From the NCBI GenBank assembly GCA_900548905.1, contig URMK01000090.1:1-18152 (forward strand): a DNA stretch of 18,152 bases, in the 5' to 3' direction. The position numbers and the translations under genes were made by a program. How positions within the stretch are numbered: position 1 is the stretch's first letter; each line of letters begins with the position of its first letter. This DNA comes from an uncultured Lachnospiraceae bacterium. GTDB lineage: Bacteria > Bacillota > Clostridia > Lachnospirales > Lachnospiraceae. Below the pieces are notes generated by a model. It searched no databases. It saw only the letters and a list, made by a program, of their open reading frames with translations, and was not told where the DNA came from. Positions 6,804-14,127 of this stretch are shown here, piece after piece.

Positions 6804-8545
6804 CCGATTAGAATCTCAGCGCCGCCTTCCTCCCGGTTGGTTATCCGGAATACCAAGTCCTCTCCGTATAAAAGATACAGACGGGCATAAGTATTTAAAA
6901 TCCCCATGCCGCCGATTTTCATTTCCACATTCTGGCGGTTATCCAAAAGATCCTGCTTCAGCTTCGCCATTTCTTCCGTCAGCCTCTTAAGAACCTCCCC
7001 GGAAAATCCTTCCCCGTTGTCCCGGATCCGGATGTACCAATACCGCCCTTCCTGATAGCCCGCCACAGAAAGCTTCATCACTTTGCTGCTGTTGGCGTAT
7101 CCATGATTGATACTGTTCTCCGCCAGCTGCTGGATCACCAGCTTCGGCACCCTCTGCCCCGCAATGCTTTCTTCCAGCTCGATGGTATACTCCAGCTTAT
7201 GCTCATACCGGTATTTGAGCAGGGAAAAATACAGCTCCAGATACATAAGCTCCGTCCTTATGGCGGCATATTTCTCTTTGGTATCGGTGGAATACCGAAG
7301 CAGGCCGGCGAGGTCGTCACACATGTCACAGATCACCTCATCATCATCCAGGATTCCTCTACTGGAAATCACATTCAGCGCGTTATAGATAAAATGGGGG
7401 TTGACCTGCGCCTGGAGCATATCGAATTGTGCCTGCAGCTGCAGCGTAAGCAGCTGGCTCTCCCTGGCGATAGCGCTGCGCAGCCGGCTCCTCATCTCTT
7501 CATATACCTGGCCTATCTGCTGGAATTCATCATTTTCATTGCCGAATTCCAGCGGTTCGGACCGGTTCAATGTCTCCAGGCTCGTATTTTCAAGGACGTT
7601 CTGCAGCTGGATCATGGATTTAGTTAAATGTCTGGTGGATATGGCGACATACAGCATGGAAAACAACAGCATGGCCCCCACCAAAAACAGGGTCATGGAC
7701 ATAATATGCATCATATCATCCTGAATAATAGAGCTGTTTTTATAGACCAGGACCATGGTTTCCGCCTCTTCATTATATACGCCGGCCGCCAGGTATTCCG
7801 TCCCGTCCCTTCCGGGGAATCTGCCGGCCGGAACATCGCAACGGCCGCACAGGCTGCGGCAGAACTCCATATCCACCTGGGTATTCCAGTAAAGCAGCTC
7901 CCCTTCTTCATTCATCAGGCACACCTTCAGTTCTTCATCCGCGGTACGCAGCTTTTCACGCACCTTGTCCACGCTCTGCTGGACCTCGATGTATCCCATG
8001 TTCTTTCCCTGTATCTGCTTAATGACCGAAAAAACCTGGATATCCTCAAGTCCCCAGGGATCCCAGTGCAGGCCGATGGTGGTATAGGTATCGGTATTTT
8101 TCTCCGCCTTTTCATACCAGGGCATCTCTTTATAGTTTACCCCCCTGCGGATATCTTCGTTATTTCCAATGGGATCACAATTATCGTTACAGAATATCAC
8201 CCGGTAAAACCGTTTTCTGATATAATCATTATTCTGCCGTGTCTCAATCTCTTTTTCCGCATCCTGAAAATAATTTTCCGTATTTTCCGAACGCACCATA
8301 GTGGAAATCGAAGTGATGGCGGAGAGCATGTCCGCATCGCTGAGCAGGTAATAGCTGATATCTTCCATTGATTTAATCATTTCATCATACTGCTGGTTCA
8401 GCTGGGAAGCGCTGAAGGAGAGATTATGCATTTCCCGCTCATAGATCTTATCCGCGCTGGTGGAATAATAGATACAGCCGGAAACAACCGCCGCCAATAT
8501 CCCCAGGACAATATATACGATTCTCATTCTAGCCTGAAATTTCAA
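6779..8545 (-). CDS. YesM-type sensor histidine kinase
   Basis: Membrane sensor kinase (588 aa) of the LytS/YesM class. Membrane helices lie at about 8-28 and 281-302 and flank an extracellular sensing domain of about 250 residues. A HAMP-like segment follows. The His_kinase motif is AQVNPHFIYNALNVISS, with phospho-accepting His at about 384. The ATPase has the N box QQLAENSINHGY (about 472-483) and G1 motif DNGEGF, with a GGMGILNTYARL G2 region. The start is best read as TTG at 8545: a strong GGGAGG lies 7 nt before it (8558-8553), whereas the first in-frame ATG after it (8527) has no ribosome site and would cut the N-terminus. It follows the binding-lipoprotein gene by 20 nt and precedes the YesN regulator by 50 nt. 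Its last seven residues (CNSSDRS) are encoded by a palindromic repeat. Confidence 0.93.
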   Translation of the reverse strand: MKFQARMRIVYIVLGILAAVVSGCIYYSTSADKIYEREMHNLSFSASQLNQQYDEMIKSMEDISYYLLSDADMLSAITSISTMVRSENTENYFQDAEKEIETRQNNDYIRKRFYRVIFCNDNCDPIGNNEDIRRGVNYKEMPWYEKAEKNTDTYTTIGLHWDPWGLEDIQVFSVIKQIQGKNMGYIEVQQSVDKVREKLRTADEELKVCLMNEEGELLYWNTQVDMEFCRSLCGRCDVPAGRFPGRDGTEYLAAGVYNEEAETMVLVYKNSSIIQDDMMHIMSMTLFLVGAMLLFSMLYVAISTRHLTKSMIQLQNVLENTSLETLNRSEPLEFGNENDEFQQIGQVYEEMRSRLRSAIARESQLLTLQLQAQFDMLQAQVNPHFIYNALNVISSRGILDDDEVICDMCDDLAGLLRYSTDTKEKYAAIRTELMYLELYFSLLKYRYEHKLEYTIELEESIAGQRVPKLVIQQLAENSINHGYANSSKVMKLSVAGYQEGRYWYIRIRDNGEGFSGEVLKRLTEEMAKLKQDLLDNRQNVEMKIGGMGILNTYARLYLLYGEDLVFRITNREEGGAEILIGCNSSDRS

Positions 8546-8558
8546 TACATATCCTCCC
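8546..8558 (-). promoter_or_regulatory. Ribosome site that decides a TTG start
   Basis: GGGAGG at 8558-8553 followed by 7 nt and TTG (8545-8543) on the minus strand. The spacing is ideal, and no ATG in the kinase frame is available at this distance. The weaker alternative start is the ATG at 8527. Confidence 0.65.
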
Positions 8559-8565
8559 TTGCAGA

Positions 8566-9903
8566 CTACTCCCATAACCCCATCTGCAGTGCCACTCTTC
8601 TGCATTCCTCGTCATATGCTTCCGCCGCCTCCCGGGCGCCGTACCGCCCGTTTCCCAGTTTATTGCAAATAAAAGCGCAGTTTATTCCTTTGACGGGGGT
8701 CAGATATTCCAGCGCCGGTGTGACCTTCCCTTCCGTATAATATCTCTGCACTTCCTGAATCAGTTCGATGGATTCCTCTTTCGGACGGTACCCTGTATGG
8801 AATATGCCCGCCGGCGTATAAAAAGAAGTCAGCACGTCCAGACCTTCCTCCGAAATATACCATTCCAGAAAAGCGGTGACCGCTTCCGTATGTTCGCTCT
8901 TCTTATTTCCGTAAATCCCATTGGAGGGCCAGATGGTCAGCCCCGTTTCTTCCCCGGTATCCCCGGGCATGGCAAAGAACCCTATTTTATTGATTTTATC
9001 CCCATAGGTCAGGATCCACTCCGGTATTTTGCTGGAGAAATAGATCAGATGGCCCAGCTCATTCCCAAAAAAACGGTTTTCCAGTTCCGGTATCGACACG
9101 GCAGCACAATCTTTGTTAAAATACGGAACCAACTCCTCATACCGCTCCCAGGTTCTCCGCCCTTCTTCGGAATCTGCAAAACCTGTTTTGCCTGCTGTAA
9201 ATTCCCGTGCAAAATCCGGGTTATCATACATGACCTGGTAATTATCCGCCAGGAAGGGGAGCTGGGAAGACACCAGTTCGTTCAGGGCGATTCCCATGGC
9301 ATCCACACCGGCATTTTGCAGCACCTCCAGATTCCCTTTGAATTCCTCCCACGTTTCCGGCACCTCCAGCCCGTATTCCTGATAAAGCTCCTTATTATAA
9401 TACACACCGGCTCCCATCCCGTCACATTGGGGAATTCCGTACAGGACACCATCCACGCTCGCCGCACGGATAAAATCCGCATCAAGGGTTTCGGCCATCC
9501 CGGTATCGGTGAGATCCAGAAAAAATTCCGATGGATTCAGGGAATATAGCAGACTTCCCGTATTATAAATCAACAGATCCGGGCACTCGCCCGTTGCCAG
9601 TCTTGTCCGCACCACATTATCATCGTAGCACGGCTCTATTTCGATTCGGAAGCCGAACTTTTCTTCCGCCGCAGCGCAGGTCTTTGCCAAGACGCCGGCG
9701 GGCGTGGCAGAGGAAAAGTTAAGCATGGTAAGCGTTATCCCCGAAAATTCCTTATCTTCCCCATCCCCGCTTTCCGCCCGGCTTTCCTTCACCGAAACGG
9801 CATCCTTCATTTCCGATCCGCCTCCGGGCCTCCGGCAGCCTGCAAAGCCTCCCAAAAGCATTACAGACAGCAGTATCCATATGATCCCTTTTTTACTTCT
9901 CAT
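8566..9903 (-). CDS. Extracellular solute-binding lipoprotein (family 1), kinase-linked
   Basis: Sugar-type binding protein of the MalE/UgpB cluster (445 aa) anchored as a lipoprotein: basic N-terminus, hydrophobic helix, and lipobox GFAGC with the lipidated Cys at 23. The family pattern YYNKELYQEYGLEVPETWEEF marks the ligand-binding fold. The frame runs open to 10014, but the signal peptide and a GGAGG site 5 nt before the ATG at 9903 fix the start. An intrinsic terminator separates it from the transporter operon upstream, and it is followed after 20 nt by the YesM kinase. Because a separate binding protein already accompanies the permeases, this one may present ligand to the kinase, as XylFII does for a LytS kinase in clostridial xylose sensing; this role is inferred. 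It could also simply be a second transport receptor. Confidence 0.9.
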   Translation of the reverse strand: MRSKKGIIWILLSVMLLGGFAGCRRPGGGSEMKDAVSVKESRAESGDGEDKEFSGITLTMLNFSSATPAGVLAKTCAAAEEKFGFRIEIEPCYDDNVVRTRLATGECPDLLIYNTGSLLYSLNPSEFFLDLTDTGMAETLDADFIRAASVDGVLYGIPQCDGMGAGVYYNKELYQEYGLEVPETWEEFKGNLEVLQNAGVDAMGIALNELVSSQLPFLADNYQVMYDNPDFAREFTAGKTGFADSEEGRRTWERYEELVPYFNKDCAAVSIPELENRFFGNELGHLIYFSSKIPEWILTYGDKINKIGFFAMPGDTGEETGLTIWPSNGIYGNKKSEHTEAVTAFLEWYISEEGLDVLTSFYTPAGIFHTGYRPKEESIELIQEVQRYYTEGKVTPALEYLTPVKGINCAFICNKLGNGRYGAREAAEAYDEECRRVALQMGLWE

Positions 9904-9978
9904 TTTTACCTCCGACAGCTGCCATGTCCCTGTCCTGCGCCTACGCTTCCTTCTTCTGTATCCCTTTGTACAATCTGC

Positions 9979-10018
9979 AAAAAGCCCCTCTTGAATGAAT
10001 ACGGGATCATTCAAGAGG
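9979..10018 (-). terminator. Intrinsic terminator between the transporter and sensor genes
   Basis: A perfect 12-bp stem (arms 10018-10007 and 9998-9987, sequence CCTCTTGAATGA and its complement) with an 8-nt loop is followed on the minus strand by GGC and five T. It begins 23 nt after the stop of the upstream binding-protein gene. I find no good sigma-A promoter in the 83 nt between it and the next gene, so partial read-through may set the level of the sensor genes. Confidence 0.78.
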
Positions 10019-10040
10019 AACTTTTCATCCGTTTCAGCCG

Positions 10041-11759
10041 TCAGTCTTTGACAGCCGCATAACGATCATAGGCAGCCTGCTCGATTTCCAGCAGCCGTCC
10101 CAGATTCATCTGGTCCAGAGTACTCGTATACGTTTCCCAGTCCTTATCCAGATCCAGTTCGCCGGTAATAAACTGCGCCCTCGCCTGTTTCAGGTATGTG
10201 GTAATATCTTTATACACGGCTCCTCTTTCTTCCACCTCTTCCGCGGTATAGGATACCACAGGATAGGCGTCCACACCGGTTACCTCTTCTTCTTTAAAGG
10301 CATCGATAACCCGGGCGGCCCATCCGTATTTCTCAACGAACTCCGGCTTCTGCAGGACCTCTCTGCTGCTTTCAAACATGGCCTGGCGGTCAATGTTCTT
10401 TTCCACCAGATTCAGCGCTTCATTCAGGACAGCGCCTTTATAACGGTATTCCTCTCCGGAAGCATACCCTTCCGGAATCCGCATTTCCGGAACCTTGGTC
10501 CCCAGCAGCTCATCATCCACCATATCAAGGGTAACTCCCTCATAGCCCTTTGTAGCGGAAAGCATACCTTCCTCCGTGTAGAAATAATCTACAAAGCGGG
10601 CCAGCGCTTCCGGATATTTGGTATTCCCGTTCACGGCAATAAGAATGTTGTTCACAACAGGGCTGGCAATGCCGGCTTCCCTTTCCGGATGAACGTCGGA
10701 TGACATGCCTGCCAAAGCTGCCCAGTTGGCATCATAGCTGATATCTTTATTCGCCATAACGAAGGGGGCGGAGCCGCAGCCGAAGGAACCGTATACATCT
10801 CCCTGCTGTTTTGTGGTGATTTCGTCGCTGGTTATTGTAAAGGCTTCCTGTTCCATCAGGCCTTCCGCATACAGTTTATGCATAAATTTCAGATATTCTT
10901 TATAAGTGTCATTAGTGTTTGCCAGCTCCACCTTTCCGTTCTCATCCGCCTGAAGGGCGTAGTTGGGATCGGAGGTGAAGATCCCATAGGCATCCAGCAG
11001 CGTCTTTTCCAGCGCCGTGTAGCCGCCTGCGTCGGAGGTAAACAGCAGCGGGATTTCATCGTCCGGATCCCCGTTTCCATTGGCGTCCTGTTCCTTAAAG
11101 GCAACCAGCACGTCATAGTATTCATCGATGGACGTGGGAACGGAAAGTCCCAGGTTATCCAGCCATTGCTTGTTGATAAAGCTTCTGGTAAGGCGGTCCG
11201 TCATATCGACCCGCAGCTTGGGAAGGCCGTAAATATGACCGTCCGAGGTGGTGCAGTAAGCTTCCAGCTCCGGATATTTTTCGAAATACGACTTCAGATT
11301 AGGCATCTGATCCAGATATTCGCTCAGATCCAGGAAATACCCTTCCCCTCCCCATTCATTGACATCGCTGACATTCATGGAGCATCCCACCAGCATATCC
11401 GGAAGCTCATCCCCCGCTACCTTTAAGGTCAGCTGCGTCTCCCAGTCCGTCTCATAGAATTCGCAGTCCAGGCGGATTCCCAGCCGGCCGGCATACTCAT
11501 CAATTACAGCCAGCTGCGTCCAGTCCTCACAGCCTGACGGCATGGGTCCGGCCGCCGTTACGGTAATTTCCTCACTGGTAATGGGATAGCCGGTTTCGTT
11601 CACCACAACCTCACCGCTCTCCCCTGCTGCCGAAGGGGCGGCGGTATCCGCTGTTCCTGCTCCGCCGGTCTGTTCCGTCTGTTTCCCGCAGGCTGCAAGA
11701 CCGACTGCCATACTTACCGCCAGGACGACGGCTGCTGCTTTTTGGAATTTCTTCTTCAT
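10041..11759 (-). CDS. Extracellular solute-binding lipoprotein, LipO/YtcQ type
   Basis: Substrate-binding lipoprotein (572 aa) of the carbohydrate uptake system. Signal peptide with lipobox LAAC puts the lipidated Cys at 24, followed by a Thr/Ala/Gly-rich linker to about 60. The length above 500 residues and the acidic loop DANGNGDPDDE (225-235), which resembles the calcium-binding loop common in this family, point to the LipO/YtcQ group that pairs with LplB/LplC permeases. These systems take up oligosaccharides in gut clostridia; the exact sugar is not evident. AAGGAG lies 7 nt before the ATG. A large palindrome stands between it and the upstream permease gene, which may protect or boost this cistron, since binding proteins are needed in excess over permeases (inference). 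Confidence 0.92.
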   Translation of the reverse strand: MKKKFQKAAAVVLAVSMAVGLAACGKQTEQTGGAGTADTAAPSAAGESGEVVVNETGYPITSEEITVTAAGPMPSGCEDWTQLAVIDEYAGRLGIRLDCEFYETDWETQLTLKVAGDELPDMLVGCSMNVSDVNEWGGEGYFLDLSEYLDQMPNLKSYFEKYPELEAYCTTSDGHIYGLPKLRVDMTDRLTRSFINKQWLDNLGLSVPTSIDEYYDVLVAFKEQDANGNGDPDDEIPLLFTSDAGGYTALEKTLLDAYGIFTSDPNYALQADENGKVELANTNDTYKEYLKFMHKLYAEGLMEQEAFTITSDEITTKQQGDVYGSFGCGSAPFVMANKDISYDANWAALAGMSSDVHPEREAGIASPVVNNILIAVNGNTKYPEALARFVDYFYTEEGMLSATKGYEGVTLDMVDDELLGTKVPEMRIPEGYASGEEYRYKGAVLNEALNLVEKNIDRQAMFESSREVLQKPEFVEKYGWAARVIDAFKEEEVTGVDAYPVVSYTAEEVEERGAVYKDITTYLKQARAQFITGELDLDKDWETYTSTLDQMNLGRLLEIEQAAYDRYAAVKD

Positions 11760-11792
11760 AACTTTTCTCCTTGCTTTTTTATTTTACATAAT

Positions 11793-11874
11793 CAAACTTC
11801 GCGGGTGCCAAATGGCCCTCCGGCAGCGCCCCGCAGACAGCGGGCGGAGGGCCATTTGCCACCCGCGAAGTTTG
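11793..11874. repeat. Large intergenic palindromic repeat
   Basis: Arms 11793-11822 and 11845-11874 are inverted repeats of 30 bp with one mismatch, enclosing a 22-nt loop that can form a further CCCGC/GCGGG stem. The whole would be a very stable hairpin in the mRNA between the LplC permease and binding-protein genes. There is no T-run, so it is not a typical terminator. A decayed half-copy lies at 2808-2870, which marks it as a dispersed, REP-like or MITE-like element. It encodes nothing. Confidence 0.85.
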
Positions 11875-11907
11875 AGTTACATATCATTACGATATATAAT
11901 TTTCCTG

Positions 11908-12831
11908 TCATCCCTTTACGGAGCCTATCATTACGCCCTGCTCAAAATACTTCTGAAGGAACGGGTAAATGATCAGCATAGGCAGCGCGGAAATCACAAT
12001 GACGCCATATTTGATCATATTTGCGGTGTCCGCCTGCTTGATAAGGGCCATCATCTGTTCCGCCGAAAAACTCATGCCATCCGCCATGGCGGTTTTGGCA
12101 AATGTACTTTTCGTCAATATCTCCCTCAGAAACAGCTGCAAAGGGAATTTCCCCCTGTCCTTGAGATAGATCATTTCGGTAAAATAAGAATTCCAGCGGC
12201 CCACCCCATAATAGAGTGTCATTACCACCGTAATCGCTTTGGATAACGGAAAAATGATTTTGCCGAAAATCTGGAAGTCGTTGCAGCCGTCAATCACTGC
12301 CGCTTCCTGGATCTCCCATGGGATAGCCGTCAGGAAATAGGTGCGTGCCACGATCAGGTTAAATGTGGACACCAGGCCGTTTATCAGAATGATACTGCGG
12401 GTATCCAGCAGCCCGAGGCTTTTAATATTCAGATAACCCGGAATCATGCCTCCGCTGAAATACATGGTAATCATGAAAAAAATCATCAGATATTTCTGCC
12501 CCCTCAGATCCTTTCTGGACATGGCATAAGCACAGGGAAGTGTGGCGGCCAGATTCAGCAGGGTTCCCAGGAACATATAGAAAATGGTATTCAGATAGCC
12601 AACCCAGATTTCTTTATACTGCATCAGGTACCGGTACCCCTCCAGCGAAGGCCTGACCGGAAGCAGCAGCATCTCCCCGCCTGCAACGGCCTTGGGGTCG
12701 CTGAAGGAAGCGCTCAGGACAAACAGCAGCGGATAGAGCATGATAACCGCAAGGAACAGCAGCAGGACATATATGACGATATTGAAAATTCCATTGCTAA
12801 TCTTCGTCTTAGCGGGCATTTTAATTTGCAT
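11908..12831 (-). CDS. Carbohydrate ABC transporter permease, LplC/YtcP type
   Basis: Inner-membrane permease (307 aa, six predicted helices) of a CUT1-type sugar importer. The cytoplasmic EAA loop is EIQEAAVIDGCNDFQIFGK (about 173-191), the contact point for the ATPase. The C-terminal ending FLQKYFEQGVMIGSVKG is typical of the LplC/YtcP group. GGAG stands 9 nt before the ATG, and the gene begins 17 nt after the LplB-type gene, so the two form one operon and presumably one heterodimer. No ATP-binding protein is encoded nearby; in this family a shared MsmX-type ATPase encoded elsewhere usually serves. Confidence 0.93.
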   Translation of the reverse strand: MQIKMPAKTKISNGIFNIVIYVLLLFLAVIMLYPLLFVLSASFSDPKAVAGGEMLLLPVRPSLEGYRYLMQYKEIWVGYLNTIFYMFLGTLLNLAATLPCAYAMSRKDLRGQKYLMIFFMITMYFSGGMIPGYLNIKSLGLLDTRSIILINGLVSTFNLIVARTYFLTAIPWEIQEAAVIDGCNDFQIFGKIIFPLSKAITVVMTLYYGVGRWNSYFTEMIYLKDRGKFPLQLFLREILTKSTFAKTAMADGMSFSAEQMMALIKQADTANMIKYGVIVISALPMLIIYPFLQKYFEQGVMIGSVKG

Positions 12832-12848
12832 CCCTTCTTACTCCTTTC

Positions 12849-13787
12849 TCAGAACAGGCTTGTTTTCGTGGTGCGTTTGGAAATCGTATTCGCCAACACC
12901 AGGACAATGGTATTCACCACAGAATTAAACAAATCCGCAGCGGCTCCAAAGGAAAAGTCCGACTTTTCCAGACCGGATTTATAGACAAACGTTGAAATGA
13001 CCTCCGAAGCGCTCAGGTTCGTGGGATTCTGCAATAAAAATACCTTCTCATACCCCACGCTCAACAAGGAACCGCAGTTTAATATCAGAAGAATGAGAAT
13101 CGTAGGCACCAGGACCGGCAGGTTAATATACCAGATTTTCTGCAGCCTGGAGGCGCCGTCGATTTCAGCCGCCTCAATCAGCGCTTTATCCACCCCCGAT
13201 AAGGTTGCAAAATAAATGATGCTTCCCCAGCCCATTTCCTGCCAGACACCGCTCAGCACGTAAACCCATTTGAACATAGCCGGTTCCTGGAGGAAATTAA
13301 TGCTGTCCCCGCCGACCATGGTGATGAACTTATTGATGACGCCGGAGGAGGGGCTGAGAAACAGCGTGAGCATCCCGCACAGTACCACCGTTGATATGAA
13401 ATGGGGGGCATAGGATATCGTCTGGAACCCTTTCCGGAAACGGCTGTTCTGCACTTCGTTGAGGACCAGCGCGAGAATGATAGGAACGGGGAATCCCAGA
13501 AGCAGGGTCAGCCCGCTCAGAGTCAGTGTATTTTTTAAAATGATGGGAAACCAGTACGAAGAAAATAACCGTTCGAAATTATCCAGGCCAATCCACGGGC
13601 TTCCCATAATTCCTTTTCGCATACTATAATTTTTAAAGGCGATGATGATTCCATACATTGGTTTATAAGCGAAGATAAGAAAATATACAACGGCGGGCAG
13701 GCACATCACATACAGCTGCCAGTTCCTCCATATACTCTTTTTCTTTTCCTGCTCCGCCCGGATGGATTTGCGTGTCATACGGCTCAT
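12849..13787 (-). CDS. Carbohydrate ABC transporter permease, LplB type
   Basis: First gene of the sugar uptake operon (312 aa, six predicted helices). The LplB signature region at residues 24-59 (QLYVMCLPAVVYFLIFAYKP onward) is present, and the EAA loop is IEAAEIDGASRLQKIWYINL (about 204-223). It ends in the usual basic RTTKTSLF tail. The frame is open to 14015, but GGAGG with 7 nt spacing precedes the ATG at 13787, and the upstream residues run through a terminator hairpin, so the longer version is not credible. Its partner is the LplC-type permease directly downstream. Likely regulated by the YesM/YesN pair further along, since such regulators commonly control the adjacent transporter (inference). 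Confidence 0.93.
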   Translation of the reverse strand: MSRMTRKSIRAEQEKKKSIWRNWQLYVMCLPAVVYFLIFAYKPMYGIIIAFKNYSMRKGIMGSPWIGLDNFERLFSSYWFPIILKNTLTLSGLTLLLGFPVPIILALVLNEVQNSRFRKGFQTISYAPHFISTVVLCGMLTLFLSPSSGVINKFITMVGGDSINFLQEPAMFKWVYVLSGVWQEMGWGSIIYFATLSGVDKALIEAAEIDGASRLQKIWYINLPVLVPTILILLILNCGSLLSVGYEKVFLLQNPTNLSASEVISTFVYKSGLEKSDFSFGAAADLFNSVVNTIVLVLANTISKRTTKTSLF

Positions 13788-13880
13788 ATCTCTTCCTCCT
13801 GGATTTCTTTCCCGCGGGTAAGCTGACGGACGCAAACGCCTGCGCCTGCATCCTAAGGCTGCCTTACGCTTTAAATACCC

Positions 13881-13911
13881 GTTACCTGTAACAAGTATTT
13901 CTATGACTATA
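13881..13911 (-). promoter_or_regulatory. Possible promoter and operator of the sugar uptake operon
   Basis: On the minus strand TATAGT (13911-13906) is a fair -10, but the -35 position reads CAAAAT, which is poor and would suit an activator-dependent promoter. About 13 nt downstream of it lies GTTACAGGTAAC (13892-13881), a small inverted repeat. The leader would be about 110 nt. The stretch 13788-14127 without genes otherwise holds the terminator and repeats of the upstream gene. Confidence 0.3.
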
Positions 13912-13956
13912 TTAGCAACCGCCCATTGATTTTGACATGGAGAGAATCCCAATTTT

Positions 13957-14022
13957 CGGCAAAAAAATATGGAGAAAACAGTCCGTCCGTAAAAAGGACT
14001 GTTTTCTCCATACATTTTGCCG
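13957..14022 (-). terminator. Strong hairpin terminator after the DUF3810 gene
   Basis: Perfect 17-bp inverted repeats (14012-13996 and 13984-13968) with an 11-nt loop are followed on the minus strand by a run of seven T (13967-13961). An outer 8-bp stem (14022-14015 with 13964-13957) is an alternative pairing that would sequester the T-run. It ends transcription from the metalloprotease gene and lies upstream of the sugar uptake operon. Confidence 0.75.
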
Positions 14023-14043
14023 ATTTATCCATAACTTCACGAA

Positions 14044-14103
14044 ACAACGGCTGCGGGGCACCACCGGCGTAATCGTTCAGACAGTTCTGAACAATTTGCC
14101 CCG
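14044..14103. repeat. Composite palindromic repeat region
   Basis: An 18-bp palindrome (14075-14092, GTTCAGA/TCTGAAC around CAGT) resembles the 6770-6803 repeat. It sits inside a larger stem formed by CGGGGCA (14054-14060) and TGCCCCG (14097-14103). The flank 14044-14072 is related, in opposite orientation, to 17599-17628 (shared ATTAC..CGG and CCGCAGCC(C)GTTGT blocks). It starts about 25 nt past the DUF3810 stop codon and has no T-run. Confidence 0.5.
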
Positions 14104-14127
14104 TCCTCCCTGAATGCCGCCATACGA

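Noticed and set aside
9904..10014. N-terminal extension of the second binding lipoprotein
   Set aside because: It would hide the lipoprotein signal peptide and runs through the intrinsic terminator.
11742..11972. Plus-strand open frame over the large palindrome
   Set aside because: Its middle is simply the palindrome read as codons, and both ends are antisense to real genes.
13932..13937. Plus-strand TTGACA as a promoter -35
   Set aside because: No -10 at a suitable distance and no plus-strand gene downstream.
13788..14015. N-terminal extension of the LplB-type permease
   Set aside because: It would be translated through the terminator hairpin of the upstream gene and is Arg-rich and unlike the family; a strong ribosome site precedes 13787.
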